DNA of 11,508 nucleotides. Source: Pseudomonadota bacterium (GTDB taxonomy: Bacteria > Pseudomonadota > Alphaproteobacteria > Rhizobiales > Hyphomicrobiaceae). This document shows, one piece after another, positions 1 through 7,320 of this stretch (positions are counted from its first letter, which is position 1; each line of letters opens with the position of its first letter). Position numbers and translations under genes: made by a program. The notes under the pieces were generated by a model that did no database searches, had not been told where the DNA came from, and was given only the letters and a program-made list of their open reading frames with translations. The stretch covers positions 1 through 11,508 of the forward strand of contig JAEWIJ010000249.1 of NCBI GenBank assembly GCA_023387235.1. The letters run 5' to 3'.

Positions 1-460
1 AGTTGTCGACGGGCACGGTGCGCCAGCCGAGGAATTCGAGGCCTTCCTCGCGAATGAGCCGCGCCCAGATCTTCTCGCAGTGCGTGCGCAGGCGCTCGTC
101 CTGCGGCATGAACATGTGGCCGACGCCGTACTGCCCGGCCTCGGGCAGCGCGATGCCGAGCTTCGCGCACTCCTCCTTGAGGAAGACGTGCGGAATCTGG
201 ATCAGGATGCCGGCACCATCGCCCGCGCCGGCCTCGGCACCCTCGGCGCCCCGGTGCTCGAGGTTCTCGAGGATCGCGAGCGCGTCCTCGACGATCGAAT
301 GGCTCGGGCGGTTCTTCAGGTCGACGATGAAGCCGACGCCGCACGCGTCAGATTCGCGTTTCGGATCGAACAGACCCTGGGCGCGCGGGTTCGCCCAATC
401 CATGACACTGGAGTCGATTCCAGATTGCGCGGCGCTGTTTTCGAGAGTCGCGTTTGCCAT
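1..460 (-). CDS. gltB: Glutamate synthase (NADPH) large subunit, N-terminal part (cut by window edge)
   Basis: Only the first 153 codons are in the window; the reading frame is open to the left edge, so the 3' end is missing. The translation from the ATG at 458-460 reads MANATLENSAAQSGIDSSVM and then reaches ESDACGVGF at residues 36-44. The ACGVGF motif, followed by LEHRGAEGAEAGAGDGAGIL (residues 67-86), is the class II glutamine amidotransferase domain of GltB. Cys40 would be the N-terminal nucleophile exposed after removal of a 39-residue propeptide, as happens in characterised GltB enzymes. The full enzyme is about 1,500 residues and makes two glutamates from glutamine and 2-oxoglutarate in the cytoplasm, working with GltD, which is not in view. 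No strong Shine-Dalgarno precedes the ATG, so the exact start is less sure than the identity. Confidence 0.93.
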   Translation of the reverse strand, partial: MANATLENSAAQSGIDSSVMDWANPRAQGLFDPKRESDACGVGFIVDLKNRPSHSIVEDALAILENLEHRGAEGAEAGAGDGAGILIQIPHVFLKEECAKLGIALPEAGQYGVGHMFMPQDERLRTHCEKIWARLIREEGLEFLGWRTVPVDN

Positions 461-572
461 GGTCGCAAATACCCCAAGTCTTCAGAGCGATGTGCCTGAG
501 AGCGCGCCGCCCATCTTGAGCGGGTTTGGCGCCCCCCGATTCCAGATCGCAGGCACACCAAGAGGCGCCGTG

Positions 573-588
573 TGGCCAATGATGGCCA
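573..588. promoter_or_regulatory. Paired TGGCCA palindromes upstream of gltB
   Basis: TGGCCA, itself a palindrome, occurs twice (573-578 and 583-588), separated by ATGA. The start-to-start distance is 10 bp, about one helical turn, so the whole unit is also an inverted repeat. It lies about 113 bases upstream of the gltB start. The spacing would suit a dimeric regulator, but no known consensus is matched, so the regulatory reading is inference. Confidence 0.25.
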
Positions 589-644
589 TCCTGCGTTTGA
601 GTGGGTGAATCAGGCGGTCAGGTCATCGCTCCTCCCGCACGTGG

Positions 645-665
645 CATATCTCCGGTTCGGATATG
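645..665. promoter_or_regulatory. CATATC...GATATG dyad upstream of gltB
   Basis: The arms CATATC (645-650) and GATATG (660-665) flank a nine-base centre. An alternative fold pairs CATAT with ATATG and CCG with CGG around a GTT loop, leaving a two-base bulge. The dyad is about 20 bases downstream, in gltB transcription order, of the possible minus-strand TATAAC at 686-691. It could therefore be an operator or a leader hairpin. The assignment is tentative. Confidence 0.25.
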
Positions 666-879
666 CATTCACGACGGGCGAAGGGGTTATAGCCGACGAC
701 TTTAAGCCTGCCCCACGAGAGTGGATCGCGCTCCCCGAAATTGGCACCCTTGGGTTCAGGCACGCGCCGGGCGGTTTGAGCGAACAATCCACACAAAGGA
801 CAGGATAGCTGACCTAGTCCACCTTGGAAACGTCAAAGTTTGGGCGGCGCAGCAAAATATGCACTGATCTGGACGGCGT

Positions 880-1875
880 TCATCGCCGAGCCTGCAGCAT
901 TTCCCTGACCTCCGGCACCACCCACAGGGCCGGCTCGCCGCGTGCCACCCGCTGGATATTGTCGAAGGCATTGCGGAAGCGGGCGACATGATTGTCCGAG
1001 GTCGGCCCGGCGAAATGGGCGGTCAGGACCACATTGTCGAGCTGCAGAAGGGGGTTATTGGACGGCGGCGGCTCCTGGTCGAACACGTCGAGGCCGGCGC
1101 CGAAGATCTTGCCCTCGCTCAGCACTTTCGTCAGCGCGACCTCGTCGATGACCGGGCCGCGGCTGGTGTTCACGAGGATGGCCGTCGGCTTCATGAGGGC
1201 CAGCTCGCCGGTGCCGATCATGTGACGCGTCGAGGCATTGAGCGGCACGTTCAGCGAGACGAAGTCGCTTACGCGCAGCAGCTCCTTCAGCAGGCGGAAC
1301 TTGACGCCGATGGCGTCCTCCTCGTCCTCGGTGAGGCGGCGGATGTCGAAGTAGACGACCTTCATGCCGAAGGCGCGGGCGAGACGCGCGACCTTCTTGC
1401 CGATCGTGCCGAGCCCGACAATGCCGAGCGTCTTGTCGTAAAGCTCGTACATGGCGGGCGCGGGGCCGTTGCCGCGCCAGCGCCCGCCCTTGACCATGCC
1501 ATGCTGCCAGATCACGCGGCGGGACGTCGTAAGCATGAGCATGATGGCGTGCTCGGCGACCGAGATCGCATTGGCGCCGCCGTTGTTGCAGACCGGCACG
1601 CCCGCTGCGCCCGCGGCATCGATGTCGACGGCGTCGTAGCCGGCACTCAGGAGCTGGACGAGCTTGTGCTTCGGTGCGGCCTTGTAGAAGGCCGCGGGCA
1701 TTTTCACGTTCGGATAGCACACCATGTATTCCGCGCTGCCGACGGCGTTGGTGAGCTCCGCACCGCTCTCGGGCGCCAGGATCAGCTCGAAGCCGGAGGG
1801 TGCGAGCTGCTGCGCGAGCTCCCCCGTCTTGGGTGACGGCGGCACGAGCACGATCCGCGGCAACGTGGTGGTCAT
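880..1875 (-). CDS. D-isomer-specific 2-hydroxyacid dehydrogenase
   Basis: The product is 331 residues, the normal size for NAD(P)-dependent D-2-hydroxyacid dehydrogenases. The Rossmann dinucleotide loop GLGTIG is at residues 154-159. The catalytic triad of the family is present: Arg239 in NTSRG, Glu268 in FDQEP and His287 in LTAHFAG. The N-terminal half carries NNGGANAISVAEHA (97-110), the usual substrate-side signature. The enzyme should reversibly reduce a 2-keto acid to a D-2-hydroxy acid in the cytoplasm. The substrate (glyoxylate, hydroxypyruvate, phosphohydroxypyruvate or other) cannot be told from sequence. It lacks the C-terminal ACT domain of long SerA proteins. The ATG at 1875 was chosen because GAGGAG sits nine bases upstream and the family fold begins directly after it; a longer frame reaches 1974 but would run through the putative promoter. 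It is divergent from the MFS gene. Confidence 0.88.
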   Translation of the reverse strand: MTTTLPRIVLVPPSPKTGELAQQLAPSGFELILAPESGAELTNAVGSAEYMVCYPNVKMPAAFYKAAPKHKLVQLLSAGYDAVDIDAAGAAGVPVCNNGGANAISVAEHAIMLMLTTSRRVIWQHGMVKGGRWRGNGPAPAMYELYDKTLGIVGLGTIGKKVARLARAFGMKVVYFDIRRLTEDEEDAIGVKFRLLKELLRVSDFVSLNVPLNASTRHMIGTGELALMKPTAILVNTSRGPVIDEVALTKVLSEGKIFGAGLDVFDQEPPPSNNPLLQLDNVVLTAHFAGPTSDNHVARFRNAFDNIQRVARGEPALWVVPEVREMLQARR

Positions 1876-1884
1876 GAGAGAGCG

Positions 1885-1890
1885 CTCCTC
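1885..1890 (-). promoter_or_regulatory. Ribosome binding site of the dehydrogenase gene
   Basis: The minus strand reads GAGGAG here, nine bases before the ATG at 1875. It decides the start in favour of 1875 over the upstream in-frame start at 1974. Confidence 0.6.
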
Positions 1891-1906
1891 GGGGGCGGGT
1901 TGATTG

Positions 1907-1921
1907 GGAGCCGTGGGCTCC
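1907..1921 (-). promoter_or_regulatory. Leader hairpin of the dehydrogenase mRNA
   Basis: GGAGCC (1907-1912) and GGCTCC (1916-1921) form a perfect six-bp stem with a three-base loop. In the minus-strand transcript it would lie between the predicted transcription start (about 1932) and the GAGGAG ribosome site. It could affect mRNA stability or translation. There is no T-run after it, so it is not a typical attenuator. Confidence 0.35.
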
Positions 1922-1966
1922 GGATAGCGGGATAAGCCACTATCCTCCCGCTTGCCTGTCCGGACA
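1922..1966. promoter_or_regulatory. Two operator-like dyads in the divergent intergenic region
   Basis: The first dyad is GGATAG (1922-1927), twelve bases, then CTATCC (1940-1945). The second is the perfect ten-base palindrome TGTCCGGACA (1957-1966), with weaker outer symmetry GCTTG/CAAGC at 1950-1954 and 1965-1969. They lie between divergent genes and overlap the -10 and -35 boxes of the candidate promoter of the dehydrogenase gene, as repressor operators often do. No regulator gene lies next to them in this window, so the binding protein is unknown. Confidence 0.4.
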
Positions 1967-1967
1967 A
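1939..1967 (-). promoter_or_regulatory. Candidate sigma70-type promoter of the dehydrogenase gene
   Basis: On the minus strand TTGTCC (plus 1962-1967) matches four of six positions of the TTGACA -35 box, and GATAGT (plus 1939-1944) matches four of six of the TATAAT -10 box. The spacer is exactly 17 bp. Transcription would start near 1932, giving a leader of about 57 bases before the ATG at 1875. This is a pattern match only. Confidence 0.4.
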
Positions 1968-2089
1968 GCTGCACCTTTGGCGCGGATGAGCCGCGTCTAC
2001 AGCAGGGCAGGGCGCGTCAGCCGATGTTGTGCCCGATGATCCGGCGCCCTACGGATGGCCTTGGGCTGCGCGACAGCCTCTGGAGGGGC

Positions 2090-3613
2090 ATGACCGATAC
2101 AACCGACAATCCCGCAGCCGAGATGGAGATCGGCGCCTCGCGGCGCATCCTCATCCTCATCTCGACCATGCTGTCGGTCGCGGTCTATTTCAGCTCGATC
2201 CTCGTCGCCTCGACCGTGCTCCCGCAGATGCAGGGCAGCTTCTCCGCGACGCCGGACGAAGTCTCCTGGACGATGACATTCAACATTCTGGCGACGGCCA
2301 TTGCCATGCCCATGACGGGCTGGCTCACGGCGCGCTTCGGACGCAGCACCGTGATGATCTGGGCCACTGGAATCTTCACGATTGCGACGGCGCTTTGCGG
2401 TTTCGCGACGACGCTCGAGGAGCAGATCCTCTGGCGCATCGTGCAGGGGGCGGCCGGGGCCCCGTGCGTGCCGCTCGCGCAGACCATCCTGCTCGATACA
2501 TTTCCGCAGCGTCAGCACCGTATGGTTCTCGGCGTCTACGGCATGGGCGTCGTGCTGGGGCCAATCATCGGGCCGATGCTCGGCGGCTATCTCGCGGAGA
2601 CCCTGAACTGGCGCTGGGCCTTCTTCCTGCTTATTCCCGTCGGCGTCGCGGCGACGATCGGACTTTCCGCCACGCTGCCGCCGGATCGAGAACGAGGGCC
2701 TGTCCATCTGAGCTGGATCGGTTTCATTCTGCTGTCAGTTGCGCTCGGCGGCCTGCAGCTCGCGCTCTCGCGCGGCCAGCGGCTCGATTGGTTCGAGTCG
2801 ACGGAAATCCGCGTCACGCTCTTCATCTCGATGGTCTCGTTCTACCTGTTTCTCGCGCACAGCCTGACATCGCGCCGCCCCTTCCTCGATCTGCGCCTGC
2901 TGCTCGATCCGAACTACAGTGTCGGCCTCGCACTGATTGCGATCTTCGGCATGTTGAATTTCACGCCGATGGTGCTGCTGCCGCCGCTCATGCGCGTCTA
3001 CATGGGTTATCCCGACGTGCTGGTCGGGCAGGTCATCGGGTCACGCGGCGTCGGCGGTCTTCTCGGCTTCTTCGCGGTGATCTTTCTTTCGCGCCTGGAT
3101 CCGCGCGTCAGTGTCGGCGCCGGCTTCGTCCTTCAGTTCGTCGCCGGCGTCTGGCTCATGCGTATCGATCTCAACGTGACGCCCTTCGAGCTGGCGCTGA
3201 ATGGCGTGGTGCAAGGTCTCTCGGCCGGCGTGATCGTCGTCGCGCTGTCGCTCGTGACGTTCGCGAAAATTCCGCGCGAGCGCATGCCGGAAGCAACGGC
3301 GATGTTCCATCTGCTCCGCAACATCGGTGCGAGTCTCTTCATTTCGGTCTGCGTTGCGGAAGTGGTGCGCTCGACGGGCGTGAACTATTCGCTGCTTTCC
3401 GAGCCCATCTCGCCGTTCAATCGCACGCTGTCATTGCCGTGGGTGGTGGGGCCGCTCGATATGTCGAGCCCGGTGTCGCTCGCCCGCCTCTCGGGCGAAA
3501 TCTCGCGGCAGGCGGCCATGATTGCCCATCTCAATGCTTTCGGGCTTTTCACGGCGGCGGCTGCCGTGTCGCTCCCGCTCTCCCTGCTGCTGCGAAACGC
3601 GAAGAAGGGGTGA
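2090..3613 (+). CDS. MFS transporter, DHA2 (EmrB/QacA-like, 14-TM) family
   Basis: The product is 507 residues, typical of 14-helix drug:H+ antiporters. Motif A appears as GWLTARFGRS (residues 77-86) after the second helix. The antiporter motif C appears as GVVLGPIIGPMLGG (153-166). Both mark a proton-driven exporter of the inner membrane. Alternating hydrophobic segments run to near the end, and the tail is short and basic (LRNAKKG). The substrate is unknown. EmrB-type pumps often act with an EmrA membrane-fusion protein, but no such gene is adjacent. The ATG at 2090 was chosen because GGAGGGG lies directly before it and MTDTTDNPAAEM is a plausible soluble N-terminus; the spacing is unusually tight (one to three bases), so ATG at 2123 remains possible. 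The frame stays open upstream to 1952. The gene is divergent from the dehydrogenase and ends convergently with the TIGR02302 gene. Confidence 0.88.
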   Translation: MTDTTDNPAAEMEIGASRRILILISTMLSVAVYFSSILVASTVLPQMQGSFSATPDEVSWTMTFNILATAIAMPMTGWLTARFGRSTVMIWATGIFTIATALCGFATTLEEQILWRIVQGAAGAPCVPLAQTILLDTFPQRQHRMVLGVYGMGVVLGPIIGPMLGGYLAETLNWRWAFFLLIPVGVAATIGLSATLPPDRERGPVHLSWIGFILLSVALGGLQLALSRGQRLDWFESTEIRVTLFISMVSFYLFLAHSLTSRRPFLDLRLLLDPNYSVGLALIAIFGMLNFTPMVLLPPLMRVYMGYPDVLVGQVIGSRGVGGLLGFFAVIFLSRLDPRVSVGAGFVLQFVAGVWLMRIDLNVTPFELALNGVVQGLSAGVIVVALSLVTFAKIPRERMPEATAMFHLLRNIGASLFISVCVAEVVRSTGVNYSLLSEPISPFNRTLSLPWVVGPLDMSSPVSLARLSGEISRQAAMIAHLNAFGLFTAAAAVSLPLSLLLRNAKKG

Positions 3614-3739
3614 GGGCCAAGCCGTACGGGGGAATCAACCCCATCGGGCAGGTCTTCGCCAAGTTCGAGCACCTCCTCCGCAAGGCGGGCGCTCGCACGA
3701 TCGAAGGCACATGGCGCAAGGCGTCACATCCAGCGGGTT

Positions 3740-6376
3740 TTAGAACCGGCGCAGCAGGCGCTCGATGTAGTCGAGCTCGAGCAAGGGGCGCTGCTGGTCG
3801 CCGAGACGGCGGCGCAGCTCCTCGAGAATCTCGCGGGCGCGCTGGATGTCGATCTCGTCGGGCACCTTCACGGACGTGCCGAGATCGGGACCTTCAGTGC
3901 GCTGCGGGCGTCCCATGGGATCGAGCGGCACGTCGGCCGAGCGGCCGAGCTGGCCGGGCATCCGTTGCAGCATCTGCTGCGCCATCTGCTGGGCGCCCTG
4001 GCGGAGCTGCTCCAGAGCACGCTGCTCGGCGCGGGCGGCGCCATCGAGATTGCCCTCACGGAGGGCCTGCTCGGCTTCCTCCATGGAGCGCTGGGCGCCA
4101 CCGAGCTGCGAGGGCGGCTGCATGCCGAACTTCTGAAGTCCCTGGCCGAGCTGGCCGAGGCGGTCGCGCAACTGACCCTGACGGCGGCTCAGCTCACCCT
4201 GGCCCTGCTGGCCCTGACCCTGCTGTCCGCGCTGTCCCCGCTGGCCGCGTTGTCCTTGCTGGCCTTGTTGCCCGCGCTGGCCACGCTGCCCCTGTTGACC
4301 TTGCTGCCCCTGCTGCCCCTGCTGACCTTCCTGTCCCTCATCGCCCGCTTGGCGCTGCTCGTTGAACGTGTCGTCGAGGAGCTGCTGCTGCTGGCGGATG
4401 ATGTCCCCGAACTGGTCCATCATCTGCATCATCTGCTGGTTCTGTTGACCCTGCTGACGGGCCATGCGGCCGGACTGCAGGCGCTCCAGCAGATCGCGGA
4501 GCTGGCTCAGCATCTGCTGTGCATTATCGCGCGAGCCCTGGCGCGCCATGTTCTCGATGTCGCGCATCATGCGCTCGAGGTCGCGCTGGCTCAGCATCTG
4601 CTGCGGCGACTGGCCGGGCGGCATCTGCTGCGGCGGCTGGCCCTCGGCCTGACGCGCGAGCTGCTCCATGAACTCGTTGAGCGCCTGGCGCAGCTCGTTC
4701 ATGAGACGCTGGATCTCCTCGTCGCTGGCACCTTCCTGAAGAGCCTTCGCGAGATCTTCCTGGGCTTGACGCAGGCGGCGCTCGGCGTCCGAGAGATTGC
4801 CGTCCTCGAGGCGCACGGCCACGTGCCAGAGCTGATCGACCACGTCCTTCATGCCGGCGCGCGTCTTGTCGCGCATGAGCCGCCAGTAGGCGCCGCGCAG
4901 ACTGATGTAGGCGCTGTAGTCGGGGAAGAAGCCATCGGGCTCGACGGCGATGGCATCGAGACCGATGACCACCTGATCGCGATTGCGCGGATCCTCGATG
5001 AGCGCGCGGCGCTGCTCGATCACGGCGCGGGCGATCGGATTGTGGAAGCGGCGCTGCGGCAGGATGAACTCGACGGGCTCGCTCTTGCCGACCTGCCCGG
5101 CCTGATCCTTCGCGGAAAGCACCATGCGTACGCGCATGCCGGCCCACGGGTGGCCGGAAAGCTCGTGATAGCTCGTGCCGTCGGCCTGCTTGGCGTTCAT
5201 ACGCGGCAGCCGCAGCGTGAGCACTGGCGGCTTTTCGAGCGGTGGCCGCGCGCCCTGCTTCTTCGGTCGCGCCCAGCTCGTCGCGGGATCGTCTGCCTTC
5301 GGGCGCACGCGCGTGATGCGCGCCTCCGCGCTCGCGATGCCGTAGTCGTCCTCGACCTTGTAGGTGAGCTTGAGGGAGCCGCGCGGCATGGCCTCGGGCT
5401 GCTTCGTCAGGCTGATCTTCGGCAGATGGTCCGGAATGATGCGGAAGGCCCATTGCGGCTCGCCGCTGACGCCGCGTGCGTGGACGGTCACCGGACGCGT
5501 CAGCTCCGTGCGGATCTCCGCCACTTCACTGGTAATGGTGACGCCGGGCGGAAGCTGGGGCTTCGCCGGCGAAAGAACTTCTACCTTGCCGGCGTCGTCG
5601 ATGATTTCGAGCCTCATGCCCGACGCGCCTTCGCCACTGGCGCGGACCACAAGCGCGCTCTTGATGGGAACCTCGAAGCTCGGGTGCGCCTCACCGGGAA
5701 CATGCGCGGCACTCGCGCGCGAGCCGTCGACCAGCATGAGCGGCGGGCGGGCCGTGTAGGCGGGCGGCGTCACCCAGGCATCGAGGCGGGCGGTGCTGAC
5801 GGCCGTCGCCGGGGTGCCGAAACGGAAGGCCTGCGAGAGGCGGTCCATGAAGCCGTCGCCTACGGCTGCGGCCAGAACGCCGACGCCGATCAGCAACACG
5901 GCGCGCAGCGCCCACGGATCGGCGCGATCCGTGCGGGGGGAGGGCGTGCCGACCCGGAGTTTGGCGAGGGTAGCGGCAAGGCGAGCGCGATGGGCCTCCC
6001 AGAGGGCCTGCGTGGCGCCGCCGGCGCCCGGCGAGGAAAGCGTGTCCTCATACGAGGAAGCGGGCCGGTGCGGGACCGACGAACGCCGCTCGAGGCGCCG
6101 CAATGCCTCCTCGCGGCTCGGGAAGGGTGTGCGGGCCATCCAGACGAGGGCGCCGAGCACGGCAAGGCCAAAGGCGCCCAGCAGGGAAAAATGGGCGATC
6201 TCGGGGAGATGGGCCCAGATGCCTGCGAGCGACACGAGGACGAAAAGGGCGGCGACCGCGAGCAGCACCCAGACCCGCGGCCATAGGCGCTCGAAAAGCT
6301 GGGCCCAGCGGCTCAGCCTGATCTTGCGCTCGAACGTCGCGGCGTTCGACGGCAGCGTGGTCGTCGGTTCAGCCAT
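3740..6376 (-). CDS. TIGR02302 / DUF4175 family membrane-anchored protein, Gln/Gly-rich
   Basis: The 878-residue length fits TIGR02302, a family of roughly 850-residue alphaproteobacterial proteins with N-terminal membrane helices and a long low-complexity Gln/Gly-rich C-terminal region. Three hydrophobic segments are seen at about residues 36-57, 62-80 and 156-173. A long extracytoplasmic part with beta-rich character follows, containing KVEDDYGIASAEARI (340-354). Helical, probably coiled-coil Glu/Arg/Gln-rich sequence covers about 525-675, and a run of Gly-Gln-X triplets covers 681-719. The tail ends in EIDIQRAREILEELRRRLGD and then LLELDYIERLLRRF. No catalytic motif is visible and the function is unknown. 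It sits downstream of lysA in the same orientation, a neighbourhood I recall from related genomes, though here a RibD-like gene intervenes. The ATG at 6376 is preceded by AAGGTG five bases upstream. The last bases are 126 bases from the convergent MFS stop. Confidence 0.87.
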   Translation of the reverse strand: MAEPTTTLPSNAATFERKIRLSRWAQLFERLWPRVWVLLAVAALFVLVSLAGIWAHLPEIAHFSLLGAFGLAVLGALVWMARTPFPSREEALRRLERRSSVPHRPASSYEDTLSSPGAGGATQALWEAHRARLAATLAKLRVGTPSPRTDRADPWALRAVLLIGVGVLAAAVGDGFMDRLSQAFRFGTPATAVSTARLDAWVTPPAYTARPPLMLVDGSRASAAHVPGEAHPSFEVPIKSALVVRASGEGASGMRLEIIDDAGKVEVLSPAKPQLPPGVTITSEVAEIRTELTRPVTVHARGVSGEPQWAFRIIPDHLPKISLTKQPEAMPRGSLKLTYKVEDDYGIASAEARITRVRPKADDPATSWARPKKQGARPPLEKPPVLTLRLPRMNAKQADGTSYHELSGHPWAGMRVRMVLSAKDQAGQVGKSEPVEFILPQRRFHNPIARAVIEQRRALIEDPRNRDQVVIGLDAIAVEPDGFFPDYSAYISLRGAYWRLMRDKTRAGMKDVVDQLWHVAVRLEDGNLSDAERRLRQAQEDLAKALQEGASDEEIQRLMNELRQALNEFMEQLARQAEGQPPQQMPPGQSPQQMLSQRDLERMMRDIENMARQGSRDNAQQMLSQLRDLLERLQSGRMARQQGQQNQQMMQMMDQFGDIIRQQQQLLDDTFNEQRQAGDEGQEGQQGQQGQQGQQGQRGQRGQQGQQGQRGQRGQRGQQGQGQQGQGELSRRQGQLRDRLGQLGQGLQKFGMQPPSQLGGAQRSMEEAEQALREGNLDGAARAEQRALEQLRQGAQQMAQQMLQRMPGQLGRSADVPLDPMGRPQRTEGPDLGTSVKVPDEIDIQRAREILEELRRRLGDQQRPLLELDYIERLLRRF
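4220..4336 (-). repeat. Tandem nine-base repeat coding for 13 Gly-Gln-X triplets
   Basis: Inside the TIGR02302 gene, residues 681-719 are thirteen consecutive triplets with glycine first and glutamine second. The third residue is Q seven times, R five times and E once. The register breaks just after, at GQGQQGQGE. At DNA level it is an imperfect nine-base tandem array, prone in principle to gain or loss of units without frameshift. Confidence 0.9.
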
Positions 6377-6639
6377 AGGCGCACCTTACAGCGGATCGGC
6401 AGATCGAGGGTAATTCGGCCCCGGATCGCGGCGCTCGACATCGTGCACAGCATTCAGTAGGGGGCAGGTCGACCCACCCGTACCGGTCGTACCCACGCAC
6501 CGGCACAAGAGTTCCTAGCACGCTTCACGAAAGCCAAGCTGCAAAACGATCCAGCATCCCGATCAATTTGCGTTCAACCGGAGGCTGAACGCTCAGTGCG
6601 GCGGCAAAGTGGCCGGGCTGTCGGGCACGGCTGCGGTGC
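6377..6639. other. Non-coding gap between the RibD-like and TIGR02302 genes
   Basis: These 263 bases separate two minus-strand genes. No protein gene or RNA gene is recognised. A small dyad GTTCA/TGAAC around 6573-6591 and short GTAC repeats around 6480-6495 are present, but none forms a convincing terminator. The gap is large enough for the TIGR02302 gene to have its own promoter. Confidence 0.5.
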
Positions 6640-7287
6640 TCAGCCGCTCTTCGTCAAGACCACGTGCGTGGCACCCGCCGTCGTCACGTGCTCGGTGCAC
6701 CTGTACCCGAGCTTCGGGGCGTCGATACCGCCGAACAGGTGCTCGCCTGATCCGAGGAGGATCGGGGCAATGGCAAAATGCATCTCGTCGATCAGTCGCG
6801 CGCTGAGGTATTGCCGGATCGTGGAGGCGCCGCCCATGAGCTGGATATCCTGGCCATCGGCGGCTTCCGTGGCGCGTTTCAGGGCATCGTGAATGCCCTC
6901 GGTGACGAAGTGGAAGGTAGTGCCGCCGTCCATGGTGACCGGTGCCCTGGGGTGGTTCGTGAGCACGAATACGGGACCGTGGTAGGGCGGGTTGTCGCCC
7001 CACCATCCTTTCCAGCTGTCGTCGGGCCAGGGTCCACGCACCGGCCCGAACATGTTGCGCCCCATGATCCAGGCGCCGACGTTCGTGAACCCGCGCCCTG
7101 CGAAGTCGTCGTCGATGCCAGTCGTCCCGCCATCCTTTCCTGTTTGCCGTTGAAATGTTCGCGTGGCGACGAACCAGTCGTGCAACGCCTCGCCGCCGAC
7201 GCCGAGGGGTTCGCTCAGATCCTGCTTCGGGCCGGCGCCGTAGCCGTCCAGGGATATGGCGAAGTTGTGCACGCGGAGTTTGGGCAT
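6640..7287 (-). CDS. Dihydrofolate reductase / RibD C-terminal domain family protein
   Basis: The product is 215 residues starting MPKLRVHNFAISLDGYGAGP. The early ISLDGYGAG, the central AWIMGRNMFGPVRGPW (about residues 73-88), FVLTNHPRAP, LMGGASTIRQYL and FAIAPILLGSGEHLFGG segments match the RibD-C/DHFR-like fold common in stand-alone bacterial proteins (COG0262). Members are presumed NADPH-dependent reductases; most stand-alone copies have no known substrate, and this is not a folA or complete ribD gene because the deaminase half is absent. The start at 7287 is supported by GGAAGGA eight bases upstream; the frame extends to 7332 with no such site. It lies between lysA and the TIGR02302 gene with gaps of 142 and 263 bases, so it is probably transcribed separately and may be a later insertion into this neighbourhood. 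Confidence 0.82.
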   Translation of the reverse strand: MPKLRVHNFAISLDGYGAGPKQDLSEPLGVGGEALHDWFVATRTFQRQTGKDGGTTGIDDDFAGRGFTNVGAWIMGRNMFGPVRGPWPDDSWKGWWGDNPPYHGPVFVLTNHPRAPVTMDGGTTFHFVTEGIHDALKRATEAADGQDIQLMGGASTIRQYLSARLIDEMHFAIAPILLGSGEHLFGGIDAPKLGYRCTEHVTTAGATHVVLTKSG

Positions 7288-7295
7288 GTGCGCGA

Positions 7296-7302
7296 TCCTT
7301 CC
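7296..7302 (-). promoter_or_regulatory. Ribosome binding site of the RibD-like gene
   Basis: The minus strand reads GGAAGGA here, eight bases before the ATG at 7287. This fixes the start at 7287 rather than the upstream in-frame codon at 7332. Confidence 0.65.
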
Positions 7303-7320
7303 GTTCTCGTCCAGCCGATC

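Larger units (their letters stand above)
461..879. other. Non-coding region upstream of gltB
   Basis: This 419-base stretch lies between the end of the dehydrogenase gene and the start of gltB, both on the minus strand. I found no convincing gene in it: the short ORFs have no recognisable protein and no good ribosome site. It is less GC-rich than the flanking genes. It probably holds the gltB promoter. A minus-strand TATAAC at 686-691 is a possible -10 box, but its -35 partner is poor. Two dyads (573-588 and 645-665) are listed separately. No Rho-independent terminator with a T-run was found for the dehydrogenase gene. Confidence 0.6.

Noticed and set aside
640..672. Possible tRNA T-arm around GGTTCGG.
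   Set aside because: The conserved A after GTTCG is absent, the five-bp T-stem does not pair, and there is no acceptor or anticodon arm.
741..760. TTGGCACCCTTGG, resembling the -24 half of a sigma54 promoter.
   Set aside because: The required GC-containing -12 element at the right spacing is missing, and it points away from gltB.
3614..3739. Possible bidirectional terminator GGGG-AATCAA-CCCC (3629-3642) between the convergent MFS and TIGR02302 genes.
   Set aside because: The stem is only four bp and no T-run follows on either strand.
2029..4365. A 778-codon plus-strand frame overlapping the MFS gene and running into the TIGR02302 gene.
   Set aside because: Its translation is Arg/Ala/His-rich without family features, it is out of frame with the clear MFS protein, and its length is explained by scarcity of stop codons at high GC.
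3965..6286. A 773-codon open frame on the plus strand, antisense to the TIGR02302 gene, with a leucine-rich translation.
   Set aside because: It is the mirror of Gln/Glu-rich codons in a GC-rich gene: CAG reads as CTG on the other strand. It has no recognisable domain or ribosome site, while the minus strand encodes a known family.
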